Counted from the stretch's first letter, positions 14,017-24,195 are shown. The stretch: DNA of 64,000 bases from Bacteroidota bacterium (GCA_003385605.1 QQUU01000004.1:26628-90627), one strand, 5' to 3'. Notes: generated by a model not told the origin, from the letters alone. Made by a program: numbers and translations.

Positions 14017-15045
14017 ATGTGTGAGGTAACTAGTAGAAATTTTACGGTAGACATACATACACACATCTTACCGAGAGATATCCCAAACTTCCGTGAACGC
14101 TTTGGATACGGAGGGTTTATCAGCCTTGATCACCATATGCCGTCTTGTGCACGAATGATGAAGGACGACCACTTTTTCAGAGAGGTAGAAAGCAATTGTT
14201 GGGATCCTGGGACGCGCATGAGTGAATGCGACCATCAGTTCGTAGATGTACAGGTGCTCTCCACCGTTCCAGTAATGTTCAGCTATTGGGCCAAACCCAA
14301 GGATACGCTTGAAGTGGCAGTTTTCTTGAACGACCACATTGCAGAAATTTGTGCGAAATACCCAAAGCGATTTGTGGGTCTTGGAACACTGCCTATGCAA
14401 GCGCCAGAGTTGGCTATTGCAGAGCTTAGACGTTGCAAGGAAATAGGTCTTCAAGGCATTCAGATAGGAACACACATCAACGATTGGAATCTCGATGCAC
14501 CGGAGTTGTTCCCCATCTTCGAGGCTTGTCAAGATCTAGATATGGCCATCTTCGTTCACCCGTGGGACATGATGGGCAAGGACAAGATGGAAAAGTATTG
14601 GCTCCCTTGGTTGGTGGGCATGCCTGCAGAGAGCTCATTGGCCATTTGTTCGTTGATTTTTGGTGGTGTTTTTGAACGATTACCGAAGCTTCGTTTCGCT
14701 TTCGCCCACGGCGGCGGCTCATTCCCAGCGACATTGGCACGAATTAAGCACGGTTTTGACGTTCGTCCGGATTTGTGTGCTATTGACAATCAGATTTCAC
14801 CGGAGAAATACATGGGTAAGTTTTGGCTCGATTCGCTCGTTCATGACCCAAAGATGCTTGACTATATCGTTGGACTCGTTGGCGAGAACAGGGTGGCACT
14901 AGGTACGGATTATCCTTTCCCACTTGGAGAATTGGAGCCCGGAAGACTCATAAATTCAATGCCTTGGAGCGAGGAACGCAAAGGAAAATTGTTGCACGGT
15001 GCGGCCCTTGAGTGGTTGAATTTAGACCTCGCAAAGTTCATTTAA
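14017..15045 (+). CDS. 2-amino-3-carboxymuconate-6-semialdehyde decarboxylase (ACMSD)
   Basis: 342 residues of the amidohydrolase superfamily: VDIHTHILPRDIPNF gives the metal-binding HxH, FVHPWDMMGKDKMEKYWLPW carries the third histidine and a loop typical of ACMSD, and FAHGGGSFPATLARI and ALGTDYPFPLGE complete the site. It removes the carboxylate from the dioxygenase product, committing it to 2-aminomuconate semialdehyde and away from quinolinate. Length agrees with the family. It is co-transcribed with the dioxygenase (two-base gap). No promoter is seen between them. Confidence 0.95.
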   Translation: MCEVTSRNFTVDIHTHILPRDIPNFRERFGYGGFISLDHHMPSCARMMKDDHFFREVESNCWDPGTRMSECDHQFVDVQVLSTVPVMFSYWAKPKDTLEVAVFLNDHIAEICAKYPKRFVGLGTLPMQAPELAIAELRRCKEIGLQGIQIGTHINDWNLDAPELFPIFEACQDLDMAIFVHPWDMMGKDKMEKYWLPWLVGMPAESSLAICSLIFGGVFERLPKLRFAFAHGGGSFPATLARIKHGFDVRPDLCAIDNQISPEKYMGKFWLDSLVHDPKMLDYIVGLVGENRVALGTDYPFPLGELEPGRLINSMPWSEERKGKLLHGAALEWLNLDLAKFI

Positions 15046-15051
15046 TCACAC

Positions 15052-15082
15052 TTGCCGGTAGCCCTCATTTATGGTAGTTTTG
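15052..15082 (+). promoter_or_regulatory. Promoter of the PurF-like gene
   Basis: TTG at 15052-15054, 20 bases, then TAGTTTTG at 15075-15082. This fits the Bacteroidota TTG-N19/20-TAnnTTTG promoter closely. Start codon at 15102. Confidence 0.65.
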
Positions 15083-15101
15083 TTGTTCAATTATTCGCCA
15101 A

Positions 15102-16994
15102 ATGAGTGATGCCATAAAACACGAATGTGGTCTTGCATTCGTCCGCCTTCGCAAACCGCTAGAATATTACGTTGAGAAATACGGAACGGCTTTTTATGGC
15201 CTGAACAAGATGTACCTTCTCATGGAGAAGCAACGCAATCGTGGTCAAGACGGTGCGGGATTGGCGAATGTGAAGTTGGATATGGAGCCAGGTACGCGTT
15301 ACATCTCGCGTTACCGTTCGGTGGACAACAATGCCATTGGTGATATTTTCGGAAAAGTACAGAAGCGTATAGCAGACGGTGTTGGCGAAAACACAGATCT
15401 ATTAAAAGATGTGCCTTGGTTGAAGAAGAATTTGCCATTTACTGGCGAGGTATTCTTGGGTCACTTGCGTTACGGTACTTACGGAGGGAACACGATTGAA
15501 GCTTGTCACCCGTTTTTGCGTCAGAACAACTGGCCAACGAGAAATTTGATCGTAGCGGGGAACTTCAATATGACCAATGTCGATGAGCTCTTTGGGGAGT
15601 TGGTTGAATTGGGCCAGCATCCAAAAGAGAAAGCAGATACAGTGACCATCATGGAGAAGATCGGTCACTTCTTGGACGAAGAAAACGATCGTCTTTACTA
15701 TGAATTAAAGGAGGAAGGCTACACCAAGAAGGAAGCTACTGCAGAGATTGCCAAGCGTCTTGATGTCGCAGGTGTGTTGAAGAGCGCTTCCAAGAAATGG
15801 GACGGCGGTTACGCCATGGCCGGTATGATGGGCCACGGGGACTCTTTTGTTTTGAGAGACCCTGCCGGAGTTCGCCCAGCCTTCTATTACTATGACGATG
15901 AGATTGTAGTGGTAGCCTCTGAGCGCCCGGTAATCCAGACGGCGTTGAACATTAAGACGGACCAGGTGAATGAATTGCCACCGGGGTCGGCCATTATTGT
16001 GAAGCACCACGGTGATGTGAATATCGAGCAAATTAAGGAGCCGCTTGACTACAAAGCGTGTTCTTTCGAGCGCATCTACTTCTCTCGTGGAAACGATAGA
16101 GACATCTACAACGAGCGTATTGAGCTCGGCCGTCGATTGATTCCAAAATTGGTGGAAAAGGTAGAAGGTGATGTAGACAACACGGTGTTTTCATTCATTC
16201 CGAATACTGCAGAGGTCAGCTTTTACGGTGTGGTCAAGGGAATGGAAGACCATTTCAATACGTTGAAGTACGAAGCCATTAAGGACGGGAATTTGAGCGA
16301 TGATGAGCTAAAAGCCGTGCTTGAAAAGCGTCCTCGCGTGGAAAAGGTAGCTTGGAAAGATGTGAAGCTTCGCACCTTCATTACTGAAGACAGTTCAAGA
16401 GACGAGTTGGTGAGCCATGTCTATGATATTACACACGGTTCGGTAACACCGCAGGATCATTTAGTAGCTATCGACGATAGTATTGTTCGAGGAACGACCT
16501 TGAAGCAGAGCATCCTGAGAATTTTTGATCGATTGTCCCCTAAGCATATCGTGATTGCTTCTTCGGCCCCACAGATTCGCTACCCGGATTGTTACGGGAT
16601 TGATATGGCACGTATGGGCGATTTCATTGCCTTCCGTGCAGCAGTAGCGCTATTGAAGGAGCACGGTAAGACTGACATTATTGATGCAGTGTATCAAAAG
16701 TGTAAGGCACAGGAGACGCTTCCAGACGACGAGGTTCAGAATTACGTAAAAGAGATATATGAGCCATTTACCGCTGAAGAGATCAGCGCTAAAATTGCTG
16801 AATTACTGACGCCACCGGATGTCAAAGCAAGGGTAAGTATTGTTTATCAGGACATTGAAGATTTGCACTTGAGTTGTCCAAATAATCCTGGAGATTGGTA
16901 TTTTACAGGAAATTACCCGACTGCAGGTGGAAATCGAGTGGTGAACAAGAGCTTTATTTTCTACGTTGAGGGTAGGAAAGAAAGAGCATACTAG
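15102..16994 (+). CDS. Large PurF-like amidophosphoribosyltransferase paralogue
   Basis: 630 residues, longer than classical PurF (about 470-500). The N-terminal half is a class II glutamine amidotransferase with the nucleophile at Cys9 (KHECGLAFVR), RNRGQDGAGLA and GHLRYGTYGGN; the C-terminal half is a phosphoribosyltransferase with the PRPP loop LVAIDDSIVRGTTLKQSI. Since Cys9 must become the N-terminus, an eight-residue leader is probably removed, as in Bacillus PurF. This long form is common in Bacteroidota and annotated as PurF, but many of those genomes also hold a normal-length PurF, so a role outside de novo purine synthesis is possible. Its stop overlaps the GTG start of the next gene by one base. 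Confidence 0.82.
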   Translation: MSDAIKHECGLAFVRLRKPLEYYVEKYGTAFYGLNKMYLLMEKQRNRGQDGAGLANVKLDMEPGTRYISRYRSVDNNAIGDIFGKVQKRIADGVGENTDLLKDVPWLKKNLPFTGEVFLGHLRYGTYGGNTIEACHPFLRQNNWPTRNLIVAGNFNMTNVDELFGELVELGQHPKEKADTVTIMEKIGHFLDEENDRLYYELKEEGYTKKEATAEIAKRLDVAGVLKSASKKWDGGYAMAGMMGHGDSFVLRDPAGVRPAFYYYDDEIVVVASERPVIQTALNIKTDQVNELPPGSAIIVKHHGDVNIEQIKEPLDYKACSFERIYFSRGNDRDIYNERIELGRRLIPKLVEKVEGDVDNTVFSFIPNTAEVSFYGVVKGMEDHFNTLKYEAIKDGNLSDDELKAVLEKRPRVEKVAWKDVKLRTFITEDSSRDELVSHVYDITHGSVTPQDHLVAIDDSIVRGTTLKQSILRIFDRLSPKHIVIASSAPQIRYPDCYGIDMARMGDFIAFRAAVALLKEHGKTDIIDAVYQKCKAQETLPDDEVQNYVKEIYEPFTAEEISAKIAELLTPPDVKARVSIVYQDIEDLHLSCPNNPGDWYFTGNYPTAGGNRVVNKSFIFYVEGRKERAY

Positions 16995-17536
16995 TGAAAA
17001 TCTACACCAAAACAGGCGACAAAGGAACTACTTCCTTACTTACCGGTACTCGAGTCTCTAAGGACGACATGCGATTAGAAGCTTACGGCACCTTAGACGA
17101 ATTAAACTCATGGTTGGGTGTGCTCGCTGCAGAGCTTCCTACCAACAGCTTCCCGTTATTGACTAAAATTCAGAGCGAGCTCTTTTCTATGGGCTCCTAC
17201 CTCGCGTTGGAGGGTGAAGCGACATTTCCGATGCCAAAATTGGACCCGGAGTTAGTCAATGCTTTGGAGCGTCAGATCGATTCTTGGAACGAACAGCTTC
17301 CTGAATTGAAAAATTTCATTTTACCAAGCGGTTCGAAGGCTTCATCAATGGCACAGGTGGCTCGCACAATTACGCGTCGCGCTGAACGTCGTGTCGTAGC
17401 ATTGGCCAATGAGGTTGAAGTGAAAGAAGAGATCCCTGTTTTCCTAAATAGATTGTCGGACTTTTTCTTCGTCCTGGCTCGATTCATTCTTCATAAAGAA
17501 GGTCTAGAAGAGCGTATTTGGACTCCTAACTACTAG
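16994..17536 (+). CDS. Cob(I)alamin adenosyltransferase, PduO type
   Basis: 180 residues with the PduO/MMAB signatures KIYTKTGDKGTTSLLTG (ATP-binding N-terminus), RLEAYGTLDELNSWLG, and TITRRAERRVVAL followed by FLNRLSDFFFVLARF. It attaches the 5'-deoxyadenosyl group of ATP to cob(I)alamin, supplying coenzyme B12 for enzymes such as methylmalonyl-CoA mutase. Start GTG at 16994 shares its G with the TAG of the PurF-like gene, so the two are translationally coupled. No biosynthetic B12 genes are nearby, which suits salvage of external cobalamin. Confidence 0.93.
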   Translation: MKIYTKTGDKGTTSLLTGTRVSKDDMRLEAYGTLDELNSWLGVLAAELPTNSFPLLTKIQSELFSMGSYLALEGEATFPMPKLDPELVNALERQIDSWNEQLPELKNFILPSGSKASSMAQVARTITRRAERRVVALANEVEVKEEIPVFLNRLSDFFFVLARFILHKEGLEERIWTPNY

Positions 17537-17561
17537 GAAGTTACGCTTTTTGGCAAAAAAG

Positions 17562-17591
17562 TTGCCTAAGTGCGGAAATCGATTACATTTG
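17562..17591 (+). promoter_or_regulatory. Consensus Bacteroidota promoter of the DUF2795 gene
   Basis: TTG at 17562-17564, exactly 19 bases, then TACATTTG at 17584-17591, a textbook match. The expected start is about 30 bases before ATG 17626. Confidence 0.8.
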
Positions 17592-17625
17592 CACGAAATA
17601 CCAAATCGAGTTAATACGATACAAT

Positions 17626-17850
17626 ATGTACTGGACTTTAGAATTAGCTTCTTATTTAAGTGATGCTCCATGGCCTGCAACCCGTGATGAGTTGATCGAT
17701 TATGCAATTCGTACTGGTGCACCTTTAGAGGTGGTTGAGAATCTTCAAGCTATTGAAGAAGAGGAGGAGGAAACCTATGAGACCATTGAAGATATATGGC
17801 CGGATTATCCGTCCGAGGAAGATTTTCTTTGGAACGAAGAAGAATATTAA
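17626..17850 (+). CDS. DUF2795 small acidic protein
   Basis: 74 residues: MYWTLELASYLSDAPWPATRDELIDYAIRTGAP matches the DUF2795 pattern (short helical domain, L-A-P-W-P-A-T--EL--YA). It is followed by a highly acidic tail with runs of glutamate (EEEEEETYETIED) ending WNEEEY. No enzymatic residues. It is monocistronic, with a consensus promoter and a strong terminator, implying substantial expression. The function of the family is unknown to me; the acidic tail would fit binding to a basic partner, which is inference. Confidence 0.85.
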   Translation: MYWTLELASYLSDAPWPATRDELIDYAIRTGAPLEVVENLQAIEEEEEETYETIEDIWPDYPSEEDFLWNEEEY

Positions 17851-17853
17851 GTT

Positions 17854-17879
17854 AAGGCCCTACTAAGGGCCTTTTTTTT
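17854..17879 (+). terminator. Intrinsic terminator after DUF2795 gene
   Basis: AAGGCCCT/AGGGCCTT stem with ACTA loop, followed by a run of T. Confidence 0.9.
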
Positions 17880-17964
17880 GGTGCGAAAAGCACAGAATTC
17901 GGTGAGTTTGTTAATAGCTATATCATTATTGCGATTAACAGCGAAATCCCCGGCTTTTGTGTTG

Positions 17965-17972
17965 TACTTTTG
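17965..17972 (+). promoter_or_regulatory. -7 promoter box of sucA
   Basis: TACTTTTG, exact TAnnTTTG, 22 bases before the sucA ATG. No TTG at the -33 distance. Confidence 0.55.
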
Positions 17973-17994
17973 AGAGAATTTCCAACACACTGAA

Positions 17995-20724
17995 ATGGAT
18001 AGATTTTCATTTTTAGGTAGCGTACATGCGGAGTTTATCGATGAGCAGTACCAACGTTATCTGAAAGAACCGGACAGCACGGAGCCGAGCTGGAGGGCCT
18101 TCTTCCAAGGCTACGACTTTGCCCGTGAGGTATATTCGGAAGACGATTTACAAGGCGCCGGTGTACCTGAAGAGGTAATCAAAGAATTTCATGTTCTCAA
18201 CCTCATTCAAGGCTACCGTTCAAGAGGCCACTTGTTCACTAAGACCAATCCGGTACGTGAGCGTCGTGAATACCGTCCTACTCTAGATATCGAAAACTTT
18301 GGGTTGTCTAAGGACGATCTTGATACAGAATTTAATGCTGCTACAGAGCTGGGCGCAAGCGGTCCTCGCACATTGCGCAAGATTGTGGAGCACCTTGAGG
18401 CTATTTATTGCCAAAGCACAGGGGTAGAGTACAACTACATCCGCGATCCACAGCGTAGAACATGGATCAAACATTGGATCCACGAAAACGACAACCAGCC
18501 GGTATTGTCTATAGAGGAGAAAAAGCAAATCCTTCACAAGCTGAATCAAGCTGTGAGTTTTGAGGCTTTCTTGAATACGAAGTTCGTTGGACAGAAGCGC
18601 TTCTCTATCGAGGGTGCTGAGTCGTTGATTCCCGGTTTAGACGAAGCCGTAAATCACGGTGCTCGTCACGGCGTTGAAGAGTTTGTTCTTGGGATGGCGC
18701 ACCGCGGTCGCTTGAACGTATTGACCAATATTTTTGGGAAGCCGCGCAAGCAGATTTTCTCTGAGTTTGAAGGAAAGGCGTTTGACGATATTACCATCGA
18801 TGGTGATGTAAAATACCACCTCGGTCATACCACATTCCATACGACCTCTGACGGCAAGCAGGTGAAGATGAATATTGCACCAAACCCGTCACACCTAGAG
18901 GCAGTTGACCCTGTCGTTGAAGGCATTGCTCGTGCGAAGATCAACAACGACTACAGCCACGACAATAAAAAAGTACTTCCGATACTTATCCACGGGGATG
19001 CAGCTATTGCTGCACAAGGTGTGGTGTACGAAACTGTTCAAATGGAACAGCTAGACGGGTATCAGACGGGAGGAACATTGCATATCGTCATCAACAACCA
19101 GGTTGGTTTTACGACGAACTACAAGGACGCACGTTCATCCACCTACTGTACGGATGTTGCCAAGGTGATCCTTGCACCGGTATTGCACGTAAACGGTGAT
19201 GACCCAGAGGCTTTGGTACATGCCATGCGTTTGGCCATCGAGTACCGCCAGCGTTTTAACAGAGACATCTTCATTGATTTGTTGTGTTACCGTAAGTACG
19301 GTCATAACGAAGGTGATGAGCCTCGTTTTACACAGCCAATTCTTTACAAGGCTATCTCAAAACACCCAAATCCGCGTGAGATCTATGCGAAAAAGTTGCT
19401 CGCTGAAGGGGTTGCAAATGAGGGGATGGTGAAAGAGATGCAGGCGGAATTTAAGGCCATGCTCGAGGTAGACTTTGATGAGTCTAAAATGATCGAGCGC
19501 AATGTCATCGTTCCGTTTATGAATGAAGAATGGACCAACTTCCCACCAGCTGAACCCGGTGAGATGTTGCAGCCTGTGGATACCTCCTTTGATCTAAGCA
19601 AACTTCGCGACATCGCGAAATACATCACGACGCTTCCAGAAGGCAAGAAATTCTTGCGTAAGACAGAGCGTTTGATGAAAGATCGCGCAGACCAAGTAAG
19701 TCAGGAGCGCAACAGCCTCGACTGGGGTATGGCTGAACTACTAGCCTACGGATCACTCCTGGCGGAAGATTTCAATATTCGTATTTCTGGAGAGGATGTG
19801 GAGCGCGGTACTTTCTCGCACCGTCATGCCATTCTCAAGGTTGAGGACAGTGAGGAAGAGGTAAGCCTGTTGAATGAGTATCCTGGTAAAGAAGGCCGAT
19901 TTGCCATTTACAATTCACTGTTGAGTGAATATGCGGTCATGGGCTTCGATTATGGATACGCCATGACGTCGCCACAAACGTTGACGATCTGGGAGGCACA
20001 GTTTGGTGATTTTGCCAACGGTGCACAGATCATGATCGACCAGTTCCTCAGTGCTGCTGAGGACAAGTGGAAGGTCCAAAACGGCTTGGTGTTGTTATTG
20101 CCACACGGCTACGAAGGTCAGGGTGCAGAGCACAGTTCGGCGCGTCTTGAGCGATTCTTGCAGCTTTGTGCACAGGAGAACATGACGGTCGCTAACTGTA
20201 CTACACCAGCAAACTTGTTCCATCTATTACGTCGTCAACAAAAGCGTCACTTCCGCCGTCCTTTGGTGGTAATGTCGCCAAAGAGTTTGTTGCGTCACCC
20301 ACGAGTGAAGAGTACCATGGAAGACCTCGCTGAAGGTGGCTTCCAGCACATCATTCCGGATAATGAAGTGGCAGCAGATAAAGTAACTAAGGTGGTGTTC
20401 TGTTCAGGGAAGCTCTACTATGAACTGCTTGAGGAGCGCGAGGCGCAGAACGCAGATCATGTGGCGTTAATCCGCATTGAGCAGTTGTATCCATTGGACG
20501 ATCTTGCAATCAAGCAGGAGGTTGCAAAATACCCGAATGCAGAATTACACATTTGGGCACAGGAAGAACCTGCAAACATGGGCGCATGGACGTACATGCT
20601 GTGGCAGATGCATCAAAAACTGACGTTGGTAAGTCCGGCGCCAAGTGCATCAACAGCGAGTGGTTCGAGCAAGGTTGCTCACCAACGTCAACGCGAAACA
20701 ATTGAAAGAGTATTTAGCATCTAA
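17995..20724 (+). CDS. sucA: 2-oxoglutarate dehydrogenase E1 component
   Basis: 909 residues, full length for the family. The N-terminus [17 protein letters not shown] is the usual E2-interacting start, followed by [20 protein letters not shown], the thiamine-diphosphate region [17 protein letters not shown], and [16 protein letters not shown]. The transketolase-like C-terminal half carries [29 protein letters not shown]. With E2 (next gene, 11-base gap) and a lipoamide dehydrogenase encoded elsewhere it converts 2-oxoglutarate to succinyl-CoA in the TCA cycle. Confidence 0.97.
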   Translation: MDRFSFLGSVHAEFIDEQYQRYLKEPDSTEPSWRAFFQGYDFAREVYSEDDLQGAGVPEEVIKEFHVLNLIQGYRSRGHLFTKTNPVRERREYRPTLDIENFGLSKDDLDTEFNAATELGASGPRTLRKIVEHLEAIYCQSTGVEYNYIRDPQRRTWIKHWIHENDNQPVLSIEEKKQILHKLNQAVSFEAFLNTKFVGQKRFSIEGAESLIPGLDEAVNHGARHGVEEFVLGMAHRGRLNVLTNIFGKPRKQIFSEFEGKAFDDITIDGDVKYHLGHTTFHTTSDGKQVKMNIAPNPSHLEAVDPVVEGIARAKINNDYSHDNKKVLPILIHGDAAIAAQGVVYETVQMEQLDGYQTGGTLHIVINNQVGFTTNYKDARSSTYCTDVAKVILAPVLHVNGDDPEALVHAMRLAIEYRQRFNRDIFIDLLCYRKYGHNEGDEPRFTQPILYKAISKHPNPREIYAKKLLAEGVANEGMVKEMQAEFKAMLEVDFDESKMIERNVIVPFMNEEWTNFPPAEPGEMLQPVDTSFDLSKLRDIAKYITTLPEGKKFLRKTERLMKDRADQVSQERNSLDWGMAELLAYGSLLAEDFNIRISGEDVERGTFSHRHAILKVEDSEEEVSLLNEYPGKEGRFAIYNSLLSEYAVMGFDYGYAMTSPQTLTIWEAQFGDFANGAQIMIDQFLSAAEDKWKVQNGLVLLLPHGYEGQGAEHSSARLERFLQLCAQENMTVANCTTPANLFHLLRRQQKRHFRRPLVVMSPKSLLRHPRVKSTMEDLAEGGFQHIIPDNEVAADKVTKVVFCSGKLYYELLEEREAQNADHVALIRIEQLYPLDDLAIKQEVAKYPNAELHIWAQEEPANMGAWTYMLWQMHQKLTLVSPAPSASTASGSSKVAHQRQRETIERVFSI

Positions 20725-20735
20725 GTTTTAGAGAT

Positions 20736-21935
20736 ATGTTAGAAATGAAAGTGCCTTCACCGGGCGAATCGATTACAGAAGTTGAGATTGCAACTTGGTT
20801 GGTCAGCGACGGTGATTACGTAGAAAAGGATCAGGCTATCGCCGAGGTAGATTCTGATAAGGCAACTTTAGAATTACCAGCTGAAGAAGCAGGTATTATC
20901 ACTTTGAAAGCCGAGGAAGGTGATGTTGTAGAAGTAGGTCAAGTGGTTTGTTTGATCGATACAGCAGCTGCTCGTCCAGAGGGGGCTGCTGCTCCAGCTG
21001 CCGCACCTAATCCAGAGCCAGTAGTAGAAAAGGCTGCACCGGCAGCGCCACAAGCCGATACATATGCGACAGGAACAGCGAGTCCTGCTGCGAAGAAGAT
21101 GATGGCTGAAACGGGTGCTAAAGTGAGCAGAGGAACTGGTAAAGACGGCCGAATCACCAAGGCGGATGTTATTGATGCGGTTGCATCAATGGGTTCTGCA
21201 GGTAACGGAGAGCGCGGTTCTACGAGCAAGAAGATGAGTAGTCTTCGCCGTAAGCTTGCCAGCCGTTTGGTGACCGTGAAGAACGAGACTGCCATGTTGA
21301 CGACCTTCAACGAGGTCGACATGAAGCCAATCTTTGATCTGCGCAACAAATACAAGAACGAGTTCGTGGAGAAGCACGGTGTGAAATTGGGCTTTATGAG
21401 CTTCTTTACACTAGCGGCAACGCGCGCATTGCAGATGTATCCTGCGACAAACAGCATGATCGACGGCGACCACATGGTGAGCTTCGATTACGTAGATGTA
21501 AGTATTGCAGTAAGTGGACCTAAAGGATTGATGGTACCAGTATTGCGCAATGCAGAAACTATGGATTTTGCAGGCGTTGAAAAGGAGATTGGTCGATTAG
21601 CGACGAAGGTGCGCGATGGTAAGATCACTATTGATGAGATGACGGGTGGAACATTTACCATCACCAACGGTGGGGTCTTTGGCTCGATGTTATCAACGCC
21701 TATTATCAACCCGCCTCAGAGTGCGATCCTAGGAATGCACAACATCATTCAACGCCCAGTCGCAGTGGATGGTGAAGTAGTCATTCGTCCTATGATGTAT
21801 GTGGCACTTAGCTACGACCACCGTGTGATTGACGGTCGTGAAAGTGTAGGTACATTGGTGGCTATTAAAGAGGCGCTAGAGAACCCTGAAGAAATCTTGA
21901 TGGGCGGTGATGCTCGCAAGGCTTTGGGCCTATAA
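20736..21935 (+). CDS. sucB: 2-oxoglutarate dehydrogenase E2, dihydrolipoyl succinyltransferase
   Basis: 399 residues in the usual order: lipoyl domain with [17 protein letters not shown] (lipoylated Lys near residue 44), an Ala/Pro-rich linker, a peripheral-subunit-binding domain ([30 protein letters not shown]) and a catalytic acyltransferase domain ending [15 protein letters not shown] with the HxxxDG motif. It transfers the succinyl group to CoA and forms the core of the complex with SucA. It ends before a strong terminator. Confidence 0.97.
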   Translation: MLEMKVPSPGESITEVEIATWLVSDGDYVEKDQAIAEVDSDKATLELPAEEAGIITLKAEEGDVVEVGQVVCLIDTAAARPEGAAAPAAAPNPEPVVEKAAPAAPQADTYATGTASPAAKKMMAETGAKVSRGTGKDGRITKADVIDAVASMGSAGNGERGSTSKKMSSLRRKLASRLVTVKNETAMLTTFNEVDMKPIFDLRNKYKNEFVEKHGVKLGFMSFFTLAATRALQMYPATNSMIDGDHMVSFDYVDVSIAVSGPKGLMVPVLRNAETMDFAGVEKEIGRLATKVRDGKITIDEMTGGTFTITNGGVFGSMLSTPIINPPQSAILGMHNIIQRPVAVDGEVVIRPMMYVALSYDHRVIDGRESVGTLVAIKEALENPEEILMGGDARKALGL

Positions 21936-21959
21936 TTGGACACGAATAACGTATATTTG

Positions 21960-21992
21960 AGAGCTCTGCCTGAGTAGGCAGGGCTCTTTTTT
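21960..21992 (+). terminator. Terminator after sucAB
   Basis: AGAGCTCTGCCT/AGGCAGGGCTCT stem with one G:U pair and GAGT loop, then a T run. A TATATTTG box (21952-21959) abuts its left edge. Confidence 0.88.
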
Positions 21993-22017
21993 ATTGAACT
22001 AACCCAAACAATCAAGC

Positions 22018-24195
22018 ATGAAAAGATTTATTGCTGGCTTTTTGACGCTATCGTTGGTGTTGAGCACGACTGTTTCTTCGGCGCACGAAGGAATGTGGTT
22101 GCCAATGCTTATCAAGCGTTTGAACATAGCCGACATGCAGGCCAATGGTCTAAACCTAACCGCAGAAGAATTGTACGACATCAACAATGCGTCTATCAAA
22201 GATGCGATTGTTTCTTTGGGCGGATTCTGTACTGGCGAGATCATCTCAGACCAGGGATTGATGCTCACTAACCACCACTGTGGTTACGACGCCATCCGTT
22301 CACATTCTACAGTAGAAAACGATTACCTAACAGACGGCTTCTGGGCGATGACTCGTGAAGAGGAGCGCACGAATCCGGGGCTTACTGCCGCTATCCTTGT
22401 ACGCATGGAAGATGTTACCGATAAAGTATTGGCGGAATTGACCGACGATATGACGGAAGCGCAGCGTGCAGCCAAGGCGAGAGAGGTGGGAGCAGCGCTT
22501 GCTAAAGAAGCAACTGAGGGCACGAAGCACAATGCTTACGTACGTAGCTTCTTCCACAACAATGAGTACTACTTGTTCGTATTCAATACCTACAAGGACG
22601 TTCGCTTGGTAGGTGCTCCACCTAGCAGCGTAGGTAAGTACGGTGGCGATACCGATAACTGGATGTGGCCACGTCACACTGGTGATTTCTCTATGTTCCG
22701 CATCTATGCAGATGCTGAAGGAAACCCTGCTGATGTTAGCGCTGATAATGTTCCGTTGACGCCTAAGCACCACCTACCGGTGAGCTTGAATGGTGTACAG
22801 GAAGGCGACTTCTCTATGGTATTTGGTTTCCCAGGTTCTACAGACCGCTTCTTGACTTCAACAGGTATCGAGCAAGCGATCAACCTATACAACCCAACAG
22901 TGGTTGAGATTCGCGCACAGAAATTGGCTATCATGAAAGAGGCTATGGATGCGGATGATGCAGTGCGTATCGCACTAGCATCGAACTATGCATCCACCGC
23001 TAACTACTGGAAATACTTCATCGGTCAAACTGAGCAGTTGAAGAAAAACCGCGTGAAAGCGAAGAAAGAGGCTATTGAAGCGACATACCTCGCTTGGGCA
23101 AATGCCGATGAAAGTCGTGCGGAATATGCCGGAGCTTTGGATCTATTGAATGAAGCATATGCTGCAACTGATGCCACTGTGAAAGGTCAAGTGTACCTCA
23201 TGGAAGGTGGTATCCGCGGTGCTTCTTTGCCGTTGTATGCGTTCCGTTTAAACAGAATGCTTGGTGCTTTGGAGAGCTCGGAAGAGTTGGAAGAAGACAA
23301 GCAGAACGTACTTGAATATGCAACAGACCACTTCAGCGAGTACCAAGCAGATGTAGATCGTAAGTTGGCTCAGGCGCTTTGGGGCATGTGGATGGAAAAC
23401 GTTCCTGCAGACCAGCAGCCAAGCATTTTTGCTGAGGTTCGTGATAGCATGGGCGGTGATCTAAGCGTCCTTGTAAATGATGTTTACGACAACAGTATCT
23501 ATGCTTCTATGGAAGCGCTAGAGGCGTGGTTGGAAACTATGGACTTCGATGCACTAGGTGAGGATCAAGGAGGCAAGGTCGCTTCTTCGTTCATTGCTGC
23601 GTACTTTGCTTCGCAGGGTGGCAATGCTGAGGTAAGTGAGAAGATGGAAAAAGGATACCGCCTGTTTACAGACGGTCTCCGTCAAGCCATGCCGGAGAAA
23701 GTATTCGCACCAGATGCGAACTCTACGTTGCGTATGACTTGGGGTGTTGTAGGTTCTTATGACCCACAAGATGCTGTACACTATGACTACGTAACGACGT
23801 TGGATGGTGTGATGCAGAAGGAAGACCCAACGAATGATGAGTTTATCGTTCCTGCTCGTTTGAAAGAGCTATACAATGCTAAAGATTACGGTCAGTACGC
23901 TGATGAAAATGGCGATCTAATTGTGAACTTCATTTCGAACAATGATATCACAGGTGGTAACTCAGGTTCTCCAGTCATCAATGGTGATGGTGAGCTTATC
24001 GGTACTGCCTTTGATGGTAACTGGGAAGCAATGTCTGGAGATATTTTCTTCGAAGACCAGCTCCAGCGTACCATCTCAGTAGATATTCGTTACACCTTAT
24101 TCATCATCGACAAGTATGCGGGTGCAACGCACCTCATTGATGAGATGACTATTGTGAAAGGCAAGAAAAAGAAGCGCAAGAAGCGTCGTAAATAA
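22018..24195 (+). CDS. S46 family dipeptidyl-peptidase, DPP7 type
   Basis: 725 residues with signal peptide ending SAHEGMW. The chymotrypsin-like catalytic His is in LMLTNHHCGYDAIRSHS and the catalytic Ser in GGNSGSPVIN. Eighteen residues after that serine the S1-pocket position reads Gly (AFDGNWEAM), as in DPP7, which prefers hydrophobic P1 residues, rather than the Arg of acidic-specific DPP11. It removes dipeptides from peptides in the periplasm. Unusually, the C-terminus ends in an almost purely basic tail (KGKKKKRKKRRK). It is followed by a perfect terminator and a Kazal-like lipoprotein gene. Confidence 0.93.
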   Translation: MKRFIAGFLTLSLVLSTTVSSAHEGMWLPMLIKRLNIADMQANGLNLTAEELYDINNASIKDAIVSLGGFCTGEIISDQGLMLTNHHCGYDAIRSHSTVENDYLTDGFWAMTREEERTNPGLTAAILVRMEDVTDKVLAELTDDMTEAQRAAKAREVGAALAKEATEGTKHNAYVRSFFHNNEYYLFVFNTYKDVRLVGAPPSSVGKYGGDTDNWMWPRHTGDFSMFRIYADAEGNPADVSADNVPLTPKHHLPVSLNGVQEGDFSMVFGFPGSTDRFLTSTGIEQAINLYNPTVVEIRAQKLAIMKEAMDADDAVRIALASNYASTANYWKYFIGQTEQLKKNRVKAKKEAIEATYLAWANADESRAEYAGALDLLNEAYAATDATVKGQVYLMEGGIRGASLPLYAFRLNRMLGALESSEELEEDKQNVLEYATDHFSEYQADVDRKLAQALWGMWMENVPADQQPSIFAEVRDSMGGDLSVLVNDVYDNSIYASMEALEAWLETMDFDALGEDQGGKVASSFIAAYFASQGGNAEVSEKMEKGYRLFTDGLRQAMPEKVFAPDANSTLRMTWGVVGSYDPQDAVHYDYVTTLDGVMQKEDPTNDEFIVPARLKELYNAKDYGQYADENGDLIVNFISNNDITGGNSGSPVINGDGELIGTAFDGNWEAMSGDIFFEDQLQRTISVDIRYTLFIIDKYAGATHLIDEMTIVKGKKKKRKKRRK

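Noticed and set aside
21952..21959. TATATTTG as promoter of the S46 peptidase gene
   Set aside because: The start would fall within the sucB terminator hairpin, with no TTG at -33. It may be chance, although an attenuated promoter is not excluded.
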